Of a stretch of DNA of 64,000 nucleotides, positions 54,394 through 64,000 are shown piece after piece (position 1 is the first letter of the stretch; each line of letters opens with the position of its first letter). The stretch spans positions 21,188,031-21,252,030 of the forward strand of contig CM040099.1 in the NCBI GenBank assembly GCA_022496805.1, read 5' to 3'. Below the pieces are notes generated by a model. The model did not search any database. It was not told the DNA's origin and worked only from the letters and a program-made list of their open reading frames with translations. The translations under genes and the position numbers were made by a program. Source of the stretch: Pohlia nutans (Eukaryota; Streptophyta; Bryopsida; Bryales; Mniaceae).

Positions 54394-56186
54394 TCAGCTC
54401 CTGTAGGGGTCCCTCATATCTTCAGCCCCATGAGCAAAGTGGCAGCGATCCCCAAACGTACACGTACCCTTCTGGAAATTCTCACACAGTTTGGTCTTGA
54501 AGTTGTGAGACATGGCACCCGCAGAGGGACGAGCTGGAACGTTGTCCCGGTGGATTAGCACCTGACGAACCATCTGACTAGCTTGCTTGATCTGTTCAAA
54601 CGAGCCCTCCATTTCCACGTTCCGCAGTCCCGGGTCAGTCTCGTGTTCCTTGATGGAAAGCTTGGCACCCGTGATTCGGCAAATCTGCTTCGCATTGATA
54701 CCGCCCTTGCCTATGATAGCACCAGCCAAGGACGCCTCAATGCTAATCTTCGCAGTCGAGGACGCTCCGAACGAATTCGCAGCAGCCATGCCAGGAGGAG
54801 TGGGCTCCCGGTAGGACCCGAACCTCAGAGCTCCATCTCGGTCTCGACCACCGGGTCCCCCAGTTCCAAATCTGCCACCATTGTTATTAGCACCTCCAAA
54901 GCCACCGCCTCCAGCTCCGCCGCGGTAAGACGCAGAAGGAGGGCCCTGGTCCCTGGAATAGTCTTGCCGCGGGTACGTCTCACGCTCTGGAGCCGCAGGT
55001 GTGGTGAAATTTGTACTCGACTTTCGAAGCTCCTTCTCTCCATGCGCAAAATGGCACTTGTCTGAAAACCGGCATCCCTCCGGCGTATCAAACCGGTTAC
55101 AAAGCCGGGTTTTGAAGCCACCAAGATTGGCACCCTGGTCATCTGGCCCTACCCCGCCGACCACCTTGCGGGCACCCGCACCACCCATGCTGCCAATGTT
55201 GGACAGCGGAGCCAGCCCACCGATACTTTGCATGCCCCCTGGCACAAAGTGCAAAAAATGGCATCCTTCTCCATATGGACAGCCGGATGTACTGCAAAAA
55301 CAAACACACAGAGGCGTTGGAAGGGATAGATATCAAACTGCATTCCTTCTACAACAGAGTGGGAGGATAAGAGTACCATTGAAGACTAAAACTTTGGGCT
55401 TATAACCATCAAATCTTTACGTACTCGGAACTTTACTTATTAATGAACCGAAGGGGAAAAAAAGGAGTTGAGCAAATAAAATGCGAACTTAATTTTTTTG
55501 AGGAAGGACATTATTTTCCTCCCAACCCGAAACACTTTCAGTGAGTCGGTTTGGATCCAGTCATTGAAAACTATAACTCAAATTTATGAGCCCATTTACC
55601 TGAAAAACTTAGTGCAAGGCTTAGTCCTGTTGCCTGAGCTTCCATCCTTGTTGTCTACATTATCAAATCCACTGCTGTTATTAGTACTTTCTGGATGGTT
55701 ATCAAGGACATGAAAGTTATTTAGTGCAAATGTCTCTCCGGATAAGGTATCACTTGGACCATGGTATTCGCATTTACTCAGGCTTAACTGTTTATTAGAG
55801 TTCAAGTTCAGACTACAAAAGTCAACAACCAACACTGTACACTGTCTCATACATTTAAAGCTAAAACATTCATTCACCACATAGTATTCGTTCTAGGTGG
55901 CATATTATGCTAGAAAACAAACACACAGAAACAAAAGAGCAAACAACTTTAGATACTACACTGACTACACCAAACACAAGACGGCGGCTAGGTTAAGGGA
56001 AAATAGAAAAACCTATTCCCAACTATACAAGACACGCAACTAGGAAAGAAACTAGTTGTAAACACAGATCTTAGAAGCTCGCTTACAATCATCAACGCCA
56101 CCATGCCCACCGTTAGCTCCATTAGTGCCGTTCAAAGGACCGGCGTCAGGTCTGGGCCTCTTCCGCGGAGGTCCATAAGGATCCAT
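54394..56186 (-). CDS. CCCH zinc-finger and KH-domain RNA-binding protein
   Basis: Three exons on the minus strand: 56186-56087, 55654-55600, 55291-54394, joining in frame to 350 residues. Order of domains: N-terminal MDPYGPPRKRPRPD, then CCCH finger 1 (Cys47, Cys56, Cys62, His66; C-x8-C-x5-C-x3-H), finger 2 (Cys116, Cys125, Cys131, His135; same spacing), a Gly/Arg-rich linker (RGGAGGGGFGG and GGRFGTGGPGGRDRD), a KH domain at about 232-298 with the GxxG loop GKGG (246-249), and finger 3 (Cys321, Cys329, Cys335, His339; C-x7-C-x5-C-x3-H). This is the plant C3H14-type architecture. A role in mRNA binding and post-transcriptional control is known for the family; targets here are unknown. The exon 2 acceptor was chosen because an alternative upstream AG would create an in-frame stop, so the 55-base exon 2 is the least certain part. 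Confidence 0.9.
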
Positions 56187-56656
56187 ATGGTCCAGATTCG
56201 TAGCTAAAACCCTGTCAAAAACGAATCACGTCAACCAGAAGAAGAAGAAAACAAAACCACTTGTTTCATTTCAATCCTCGCATCAAAAAACACGAAACCT
56301 TCGAAACCTCGGAAAGGGGGAAAAGGAGCTTTACGGGATGCACGCAGCAGCAGCGAGCTCGCCGAAAAGAATACTGAGAGAGTTAAGAGCTAGGCCGGCA
56401 GAGTGTATTACGGGGGGGAAGAAAAAAATAACGCTTTCTAAGGGGAAAGATGCCGGAATGAAAAAGCAGAGAGGTGGTGTTCTACAAGAGCTTGAGTGGC
56501 GAAATGGGTGGGGTGGCTATGGCGGAAAAAAAGTGGTTAGGGTTGCGGTGGCTAACCCAGAGCAGAGTGAGAGATGGGTGACTGAGTAGTCTTACTATGA
56601 AAGGAAGGATTGACACAGTTTTGAGTCCAAGTGAGGGTTTCATGGTGTTGAAGCTT
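56187..56656. promoter_or_regulatory. Upstream region of the CCCH-KH gene
   Basis: Probable 5' leader and promoter on the minus strand. An 83-codon plus-strand frame (56338-56589) is Arg/Lys/Gly-rich but has no recognisable domain, and I do not call it. Confidence 0.35.
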
Positions 56657-56699
56657 TTAGTGCTTGGGACCGACGGTGGCGGGCTGCCTCGTTCGGGGG

Positions 56700-57262
56700 G
56701 AAAACCCCACCCTGGAGAGGTTGGATGAACGAACGAATGTATGGTGGATGATTTGGATGAACCACTGACTGAATGAATGTGTGGTTGGACGAACTAATGA
56801 ATGCGTGGTCGATGCTGGTGGATGAATGAATAACTTGGTCGATGCGGTTGGATGAATGGGCAGTTGGTCGATGGCGTTGGATGAATGAATGATTGGTCGA
56901 TGAGGTTCGATGAACGAACGAGTGAATGAAAAGTCAATGTCGAAGAACGAATGAATGAATGGTCGATGTGGCTGGACGAACGGATGAATGAATGGTCGAT
57001 GTGCTTGGATGAATGAATGAAGGGTCGATGTGGTTGAACGAACGAATGAATGAATGTTCGATGTGGTTAGATGAACGAACGAATGAATGAAAAGACAATG
57101 TGGTTCGAAGACCAAACGAATGAATGATCGATGTGGTTGGACGAACGGATGAATGGATGGTCGATATGGTTGGATGAATGAATGAACGGTCGATGTGGTT
57201 GAACAAACGAATGAATGTGTGGTGGATGTGGTTGGATGAATGAAACATGGCTGATTGAGATG
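56700..57262. repeat. Minisatellite (GAATGAATG/GGTCGATGTGGTTGGATGAA units)
   Basis: Irregular tandem repeats of about 36-48 bp made from GAATGAATGAA, GGTCGATG and GGTTGGATGAACG blocks. On the minus strand it reads as a 203-codon frame of repeated HSFIHPTTST-like peptide, because the common unit lengths are multiples of three; I interpret this as a minisatellite, not a gene. Confidence 0.85.
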
Positions 57263-57598
57263 GGTCACTTCAATGGCTGGGGACTTCTAATCACATAATT
57301 GCCTTTCTAAGTATTTTATAGGGTAGCGGTCCTCATTACCGCTAATCACTCCGTATTACAGTGCCTCTATTTCGTTTTTTTTTTTTAAATTAAACCAAAC
57401 AGAATTTCACAACAACTGAATTTCAAAGTTTAAGTTTATTTTCGATTTGTTCTTCAAAGTCAAAGTGCTGAGTAAACTAACGTTTGATTCATTTTTAATG
57501 TCATAGATACCATATCACCGTATGCTGGTCAACTACCCCCACATAAACTTAAGCTGAAAATTGAGCCCACTACACTGATTATGGCACTTAGTGTAAAT
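57263..57598. other. Intergenic DNA, nothing recognised
   Basis: AT-rich sequence with a T run near 57370; no feature supported. Confidence 0.45.
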
Positions 57599-58145
57599 TT
57601 AACCCTTTAACGTCCCGATTCATCACTGATTTCAAAGATCCGTTATAAAATGTTTGATGAATACCAAAAATGGAGTTGATGTACAAAGCAAAGTTGTAAA
57701 TGTCAATGTTTAGATCACATCTGTATGGTTGGATTTATCATATTTCTTAGTAATTTTTTTAAATTAATTTTTCAAGGTTTTCTTTTGAAATTCAATTAAA
57801 AATCCCAAAGTAACACAAAAAATTAAAAATTGTTGTAATGAATTTGAAATAACATGCACTACGAGATGGTATGCTTTCCATTATTTGATTCTACTTATTT
57901 TGGAAAATCATGCTGAAGGTCTCACTTTTTGAACTAAAAATGAAACTTGACATCAACCACTATTGTTATTTTTCAAAAAATCACAATATCTTATTTTGAA
58001 GATCCATACCGTACAAATGGTAGTCAACTAGCACAAGAACCAAAGAAAATTTGGATGGATGAAAAACTGTACAGGATGTAGTAAAGAGAAGGATTTCAAT
58101 CTGTTCGTCGTCCATTATATGAACGCAGGCGCGTTAAAGGGTTAA
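57599..58145 (+). mobile_element. TTAA-flanked MITE, family F, copy 2
   Basis: Starts TTAACCCTTTAACGTCCCG and ends GGCGCGTTAAAGGGTTAA; 547 bp with TTAA on both sides. It aligns over its whole length with the reverse complement of 18325-18879. Confidence 0.88.
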
Positions 58146-59852
58146 GGTAGTGGTGCATATTTCCGTCTAAATTTCAGGTTTGCATATTTGGTTTGCATAT
58201 TTAGGCCTATGAAAGAAGAAGTTTATAATTTTTGGATGCTTCGTAAAACTAGTGCAAAGACATCCCAAAAAAAACACATTTTTTGAGCATTTCTACAATT
58301 TTCTATGAATTTGAAGCATAGAGTGGCCATTAACCGCTTGTAGGGTCCCGGCTTTCATGAGAGGTTGGATTCTAAAAATAATGCGCTTGCTGCACCAATT
58401 AGAAGCACTCAACTTTCCAAAGCATAGACGTAATTATAACGTTCCTAGGAACTTTTTAGATCCAAGTTGGATGGTTTCTGAGACCCAGCCCCCCAATCCT
58501 AAGGGTTGGAAATTCAAAGTGGACAAAAATATGCACCGCTATCTTCGTGTCATAAAAAAAAAGTGTTTGTAACATTGTTTGTAAATTTGAGTGGAAGCTA
58601 GTGTATGTGACATTATTTTTAAACTTTGAAATTAGTTTATTTGTTTTAATTATTTCTTCTTATAGTTAGAAATTAAAGTTTTAGAGATGAATTAGAAATC
58701 TAGCACATAAAAAATTGTTGAATTTTTAAAAGAATTTGTACACATATGTTAGTAAATCAATTGTAAAGCAGTAGTAAAAACTCCAGTTCTCTTTCAAAGT
58801 TGGCGTGAATAAGTGTTTGTTCGACCCCCATGGTTCGATGTCCATTCGATAAAAGACTATTTAGTTATGCAATATTACTTTTCCCTCTCAAGTATAAACA
58901 CTATAGTAACTAATTATCACTAACCAAGAGACCGAGTAATTAAGTAACATTGGGCTCAAGTCTTCAGACGTGGATGATTTCGTGTGTAGGGTTCTTATTT
59001 TTCCATAAATTGGTGATTGTCAAGTCACCAACTAAATTCGTATTGTATGATGTGTTTTTCTAAGAATCTAATGGATCATTTGTCAAGTATTTTTCTATAG
59101 AGTGCCACCATTCTTTTTGGAAGTAGTCTTTGGTGTAGAGTGTAGCATCACAATAGCCTTCTTGCCAAGTTTGTTTGTTAGTTTCCTTTTATATTTGCAT
59201 GTACTCGAACTTTGTATAGTATACGGTAGTAGGTTGTGTACGGTTTTGTAGTAGTTGTACCACTGAGGCTAATATAGTTTTATTAGGGTCCTTGGTATGT
59301 AACTTGTTGGGCATTTTATTTGTGTTTTAAGCAGTGTAGGCAATTAAAACAATCAGTGAATATCATGTGCTAGTTTGTTTTAATAAGTGGTAGTAAATTG
59401 CCAAAGTGCTTTTTGTACGGCCATTAGTTCGGCTCTAGGATGTTTTTAAGGCCCTGTAATTTTTTTGTAATTACAACTTCTAGAAGGATTGTATATACTA
59501 TAACCGCCATCAAATCTCCTTCACAATTGGTGGTGCTTTTTGCTGGTAAAAAAGAACCATCGTTATAGTTGCAATTTTCTAAGGGGAATTTTAGTAGGAG
59601 ATTTGTTCCATAATAGTTGGTAACGGGGTATTAATGTTTGGTGGTGTATGTGTGCGTGAATGGGGTTTTTGCAAGCTACGGTCTACTAAAGGGAGAGGGG
59701 TTTTGCAACTAGATCTACAAAACCTATGCAATTCTTGATATTGGTGTAGTAGTTTGTACCTCACAACATAGGGATTTTGCTAACACTTCCTCTCCAGCAA
59801 CTATAATGTTTATTTTGAGACTTTGGGCATAATTCAATGGCATTTTTCTTTT
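58146..59852. other. AT-rich intergenic DNA with repeat S copy 3
   Basis: A diverged copy of dispersed repeat S lies at about 58771-58890 (AAAACTCCAGTTCTCTTTCA, GTTGGCGTGAATAAGTG). No gene recognised. Confidence 0.5.
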
Positions 59853-60400
59853 TTAACCCTTAAACGTACCACTCCTTTGTAGGAAAGTCAAACTACACAA
59901 TTTAGCCTTCAAGATTTATCAAAATATATTTTGTAATATTTTTCATGCATGGAATTGAATGTTTCCTATCAGTCTTGAAATTTTCAGATTTTTTTGATTT
60001 AATACGGCCTTTTTAACAAATTTTTAAGTCAAATACTTCAAAAATATATTTTTTATTACAAAAAAGCTTTAAAAAATTAATATTTCTTTGGGAGCGGGTA
60101 CAAATTACAATGGAGAATCACATGATATGTTTTCCATAGAAATTTTTTATTTAAATTTTGAAATTCGAAAGGTGAACATCCTATGTAGTGTAATTCAAAC
60201 CTTGAGCTACAAAGCTTGCACAAGCAATAAAATACTCAATAATTGGAATTTTTAAGATTTGAAAAGTGGAGTACAAACTAGACTTAATAAACTTCATTTT
60301 CTTAGTTGGGTGTATTAGCAACAAAAGTCATTTTCAAGATCAAAATTGGGTTTGACCAACAAACGTCCAGAAACTGGACGCTGGGACGTTTAGGGGTTAA
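59853..60400 (-). mobile_element. TTAA-flanked MITE, family D, copy 2
   Basis: Starts TTAACCCTTAAACGTACCAC and ends GCTGGGACGTTTAGGGGTTAA-type sequence with hairpin CCAGAAACTGG just inside. 548 bp, inverted copy of 22747-23311. Confidence 0.88.
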
Positions 60401-61545
60401 ACATCAAAGGCCAATTAGTACCTTTTTATCAAAACCTCCGTAGCTAGGTTTTATGACAAATGTATTTTATGTTCCACTTCTAAATTAGACCATTGCTTCA
60501 CTTAAAAAAAAAGAAATTGTCAAACTAAAAATTTGTGAAGCTAAATTTGACCCCCTTCTCGCACTTTCCATATTTTAGGTGCACTTTTGACAATTGACAC
60601 GTATCAAATCAAGCATAAAATTATTGATTTGGATAGATAGATTGAAGTTTTGCAAACTTTACTATAATAAACATCTTAAGGTTTTAATTCTAAAAACAAT
60701 GCAATTTGTTTTGTCCCAAAATTCCATCTCAATATTTTTTGGTTATTTTTCAAAGATTGTAAAAGTGCAGCAATTAGTGCATTGCAACCAAAACCGTAGT
60801 GTGCCATAGCTTGCAATCACCTGGTGGGTGTATGAGTTTGTTCCATTTTATGCTGCTGAATTGATTCGTGTATTAGGGGGCATTGGTGGAGGAATTTGAT
60901 TGTTGTATTGACGGAAGTATTTGTTGATTGTTGGTTATTGTTGTGAGTATGTTCATTTGATTGGATGTTCTAATATTTGTAATTTGGTGACGTATGCCGA
61001 GAATGTGTATAATGGTAAATGTTCATGGTTATATAACTCTGGCGGGATTGTTGGTTTTTTATATATGATGGTATCTGCAACAAAATGTGTGACAATGTCT
61101 GTATTTAGACAGGATCTTAGGTGTGGAGTCAAGTTTTGGTTGGGTGTTTTCACGGTAGGGCGTCCAAATTTTGTAGTGGAACATTACATAACAAGCGAGA
61201 TGTGTTAATAAACATTTTTTTATTGGTCATTAAAATTATTTTTTTGGCAAAAAGTTAACCACACTGAAAAGCTATTTTATGATTGTATGTATATTAATAA
61301 TTTAAAATATTATAAAAAAATTATTGGACCAAAATGTAATACATTGCATGTAGTGACATTGTAGTATAAATACTTTATTGCCTTAATTGATACGTTTCAT
61401 TGAAAATATAGTGATGACAATAATTTTCATCAATTCCTACAGCTTAAAGGTATCGTATTCAAAAAGGATCCTAAAAGATCATGTGAACAAGGTGGATATT
61501 AGAGGTTTATAGCAACAGTTTTTGTTTCTTTACATTAGATGCCCC
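60401..61545. other. AT-rich intergenic DNA
   Basis: No gene recognised. A 95-codon frame at 60921-61208 is Cys/Val-rich with no recognisable domain and is not called. Confidence 0.45.
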
Positions 61546-62872
61546 TTAACCCCTTTAATATCTCGACGTTCATATTTTGGACGTTTTCAGGGGTGCATTC
61601 ACCTTCAAAGAGCTATAACTTTTGCAAAACATGTCCGATTTTAACCCCTAAATGTCATAACGTCTAGAAAGTGAACGACTAATAGATTCAAATCCTTCTC
61701 ACGTTCTCATCAATGCTTGGGTGAAAGTCATCCAATTTTTTGAAGATTCTTCACCAAGTTGTTGTCTTATCTAACGGCTGGATTTGGTCATACTTGATTA
61801 CATATTTTTCTAAAATTACAAATGTAGAAGTATGTCAAGTTGTTGACCAAGCCAAAATTGCATTGATTGTAGTTCAAAAGTGGCCTTGCAAAAATGAGGT
61901 TATAGATTTAAGAAACACAAAAATTTCAAAGAATCACCACGTTTAAGAGTACTTCATTTCATATTCATTCCAAAAAAATTTACTCAAAAAATATTAATTT
62001 TATTTTCTAATCAAATTTAGAAGGGATTTTTAATTTTGACTTTCAAATTTATAATTAAATATTGGTGATAGTATTAGTGAATTGAACCGTACGGATGGAA
62101 TCTAAAATTCAAAATCTAGAACTTTCATTTGTATATCAACTCCAAAATATTCTTCTAAATAATAGTTTATGATGATTTTTCTCAAATTGTCAATTCTAGG
62201 GACACCCCAGTATGTTTAGGAGTTAATGAAAATTTGGAAAAAAACCCCCTCATGATGTTTGAAAATTTGAAAGTTGGGATCTTTTTTTTGGACAAATTTT
62301 GTGCATTTTGATGCCTGCAATTTGGGGGCTTGTGTCTCCTTCATCCTGTGTTTGTTTTCAAATAGAAAAAACATTGAATTGAATTCCCCTTGAAGTCTGG
62401 TTGTCATGGTAAAACGTTCATGTCATTTCATGTTGTTCTGAATGTTTGGGAGTCATTTTAGTGCACAAGTCTAGTTTGAACACTGTTTTGCTTTTTGGGT
62501 CAAATATGTCACTTTTCGGGCTATTTTTGACATTGTAAGGTCATTTAAGGGCACATTAAATTTTTACATGAGCTTTCTTTTGGTACCAATGTGTGTATGT
62601 GATGATTTTGAACTACTTGTTTTATAGTTGCAAGTTTTTTCATTTGAGTAATTTTGAAAACAAATTTCATCATTAATTGGTTGCTAGGAAATTTCAGCAT
62701 CCTTTTTTTACACTAAAACACTATGATCTTGCAATCTATACGGCCGAATGAGTCCAAATTTGATACATATGATCTAGAACATGTATATTACAAGATTGTA
62801 CGGTTGAGATTCTTATACCTCAAAGCAATGATGGTTTTAAGCCTAAAAAAACTAGGGACGCTTAGGGGTTAA
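61546..62872 (+). mobile_element. TTAA-flanked element, family M (outer), interrupted
   Basis: Starts TTAACCCCTTTAATATCTCG and ends GGGACGCTTAGGGGTTAA. The span of 1,327 bp contains a complete second TTAA element (61641-62226); without it the outer element would be about 740 bp, in line with the others. The left end continues with GACGTTCATATTTTGGACGT. Confidence 0.7.
61641..62226 (+). mobile_element. TTAA-flanked MITE nested in family M
   Basis: Starts TTAACCCCTAAATGTCATAAC and ends ACCCCAGTATGTTTAGGAGTTAA-type sequence, 586 bp with TTAA on both sides. Its insertion inside the outer element gives a relative date: it is younger. Confidence 0.75.
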
Positions 62873-63799
62873 AGTGGCTAATTTCCAAAATATTCTTGTG
62901 AGCTTGGTTGGTTAATTAAAACGGAGCACGTGGTGTGGTTGGAATATGCATTCGATGCGATTTGCAATTAGATTAAATGACATCAAGAAAAATATTCCAA
63001 AAAAAGGAGAATATTCCAAAGTAATCCAAAAAATTTTGAAACATACTTTGAAAAAATTCCAAAAGATTCCATTTTTATTATATTAAAATGTTTCTGGCAT
63101 TTTCCTTATTTATTATATTTCGTCATTAATGCAAATGCTTTACAACATTAGAAACTTCTTTTTGTTGAGAATTATGACACCTAGCGTGAAAACACCCATG
63201 TATAGTAATAATTGTAAACTTGGTATTGTTGTGGTGAGAATTAACTTAGATAAAATTTACCTTTAATTTCACATATAAAAACATACATGATGTCACAAAA
63301 ATCAATTTCAATGTAGTATATGGGCCCGTACACAGGTCTACTATGATAGTAAATGGTCCTACCTTTTGGTTTGGATTTTCTAATAGAAGACTTAACTTCA
63401 ATTCCATACTAATGTTTGAGTCAAATTTCAAATTCAATTGTAATCTAATCCAATTAAAGTAAATTTTATCTAGATTTCATGCCTTCACCACACCAGTAGT
63501 ACCTTTCACAAATTAAATTTAAATTTGCTCAAACTTCTACTTCTATTGGCTCAGGGTCTACACTATTCAACTGCCACATTGAAGTTAAGTCTTCTATTTT
63601 CATGTTACAAGAACCTTATCATGGAACAAAGTATAGATGAGAAATTTTAGCATGTGAGTTTCAAGGTGCAAAGATGCATATTCTCTTATACAATAGAGAA
63701 ATTCGTAAAGTCCTGAAATCTCAAGCTTCCGATACTGCGTCAGTACAGATTCTGGCTTACAAGACAATAAAAGTAGGAGTGTCGGGCTCCAAAAATAAA
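62873..63799. other. AT-rich intergenic DNA
   Basis: No gene or repeat terminus recognised. Confidence 0.45.
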
Positions 63800-63990
63800 A
63801 ACCGGATGAGTTATATTTCCGGTAAGTGAAGTAGGGTGAGTGAGTTTGCTCCCGAGTTAAGGCGCGCCACCACGAATGCCGCCGGGGCCCGCCCATTAAT
63901 GCACCGCAAGGTTCAATAATAGTGGCCGCCAAGGTCTGAACCTTGGACCTCGTGGCCCCCAAGAGCATTGTGGATTTCCAATTTAAGACC
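63800..63990 (-). repeat. Candidate SINE-like sequence (minus strand)
   Basis: A GC-rich patch whose minus strand has CACGAGGTCCAAGGTTCAGA followed by CCTTGGCGGCC, resembling a pol III B box (GGTTCAGACC). An A box is not clear, and the window ends nearby. It could equally be the edge of a gene or retroelement. Confidence 0.25.
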
Positions 63991-64000
63991 GGCACACAAC

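Noticed and set aside
54583..55405. Long plus-strand frames opposite the CCCH-KH gene.
   Set aside because: Antisense shadows of the real coding exon; no domains.
2362..62872. Resemblance of the CCCCTAAA termini to the plant telomere repeat CCCTAAA.
   Set aside because: The motif occurs once per end, inverted, next to TTAA, with family-specific continuation; there is no tandem telomeric array.
63600..63995. A 131-codon minus-strand frame at the window edge.
   Set aside because: No recognisable domain and it overlaps a SINE-like patch; the window ends too soon to judge a longer gene.
1..64000. CRISPR arrays, operons, rRNA genes and bacterial-type features.
   Set aside because: None seen; the sequence is eukaryotic nuclear DNA.

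Overview
The window is nuclear DNA of a land plant. Genes are split by short GT-AG introns, intergenic DNA is AT-rich, and it carries plant-type miniature transposons (Stowaway and CACTA types) and a nuclear tRNA gene. The kinase belongs to a USP-plus-kinase family whose database name comes from Selaginella, and together with the sparse, AT-rich layout this makes a seed-free plant (moss, lycophyte or similar) my best guess. The species is not established.

Six protein genes and one tRNA gene are supported. In order: a LEC14B/DCAF11-type WD40 protein (+, 7018-13012, 9 exons); a USP-domain plus PERK-like receptor-like cytoplasmic kinase (+, 29791-35786, 10 exons); a small single-pass membrane protein of unknown function (+, 39038-40072, 3 exons); organellar, probably mitochondrial, ribosomal protein bL36 (-, 45592-47661, 2 exons); mitochondrial ribosomal protein bL32 (+, 49148-49507, 1 exon); tRNA-Lys(CUU) (+, 50717-50789); and a CCCH-KH-CCCH RNA-binding protein (-, 54394-56186, 3 exons). 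Exon phases join in frame at every junction I assigned.

Most of the rest is repeats. The dominant theme is about 28 short non-coding elements whose ends read TTAA-CCCYTWA...TWARGGG-TTAA. They fall into at least a dozen sequence families (A to M here, about 220-950 bp), several present two to seven times. They lie between genes and in introns of LEC14B, the kinase and bL36m, sometimes nested or abutting on a shared TTAA. The TTAA target and the CCC terminus are the signature of the piggyBac superfamily, but no transposase is encoded here. Other elements are two Stowaway MITEs (one nested in a CACTA-type MITE inside a LEC14B intron), a TA-flanked MITE with near-perfect 40-bp ends in the bL36m intron, two foldback elements, a CATCTC-ended repeat sitting beside the 5' splice site of two unrelated genes, candidate SINEs, a degenerate 3-kb tandem-repeat field (18.9-22.1 kb), and a minisatellite at 56.7-57.3 kb.

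The genes do not form a pathway. The one functional pairing is bL36m and bL32m, two organellar large-subunit proteins transcribed divergently about 1.5 kb apart.
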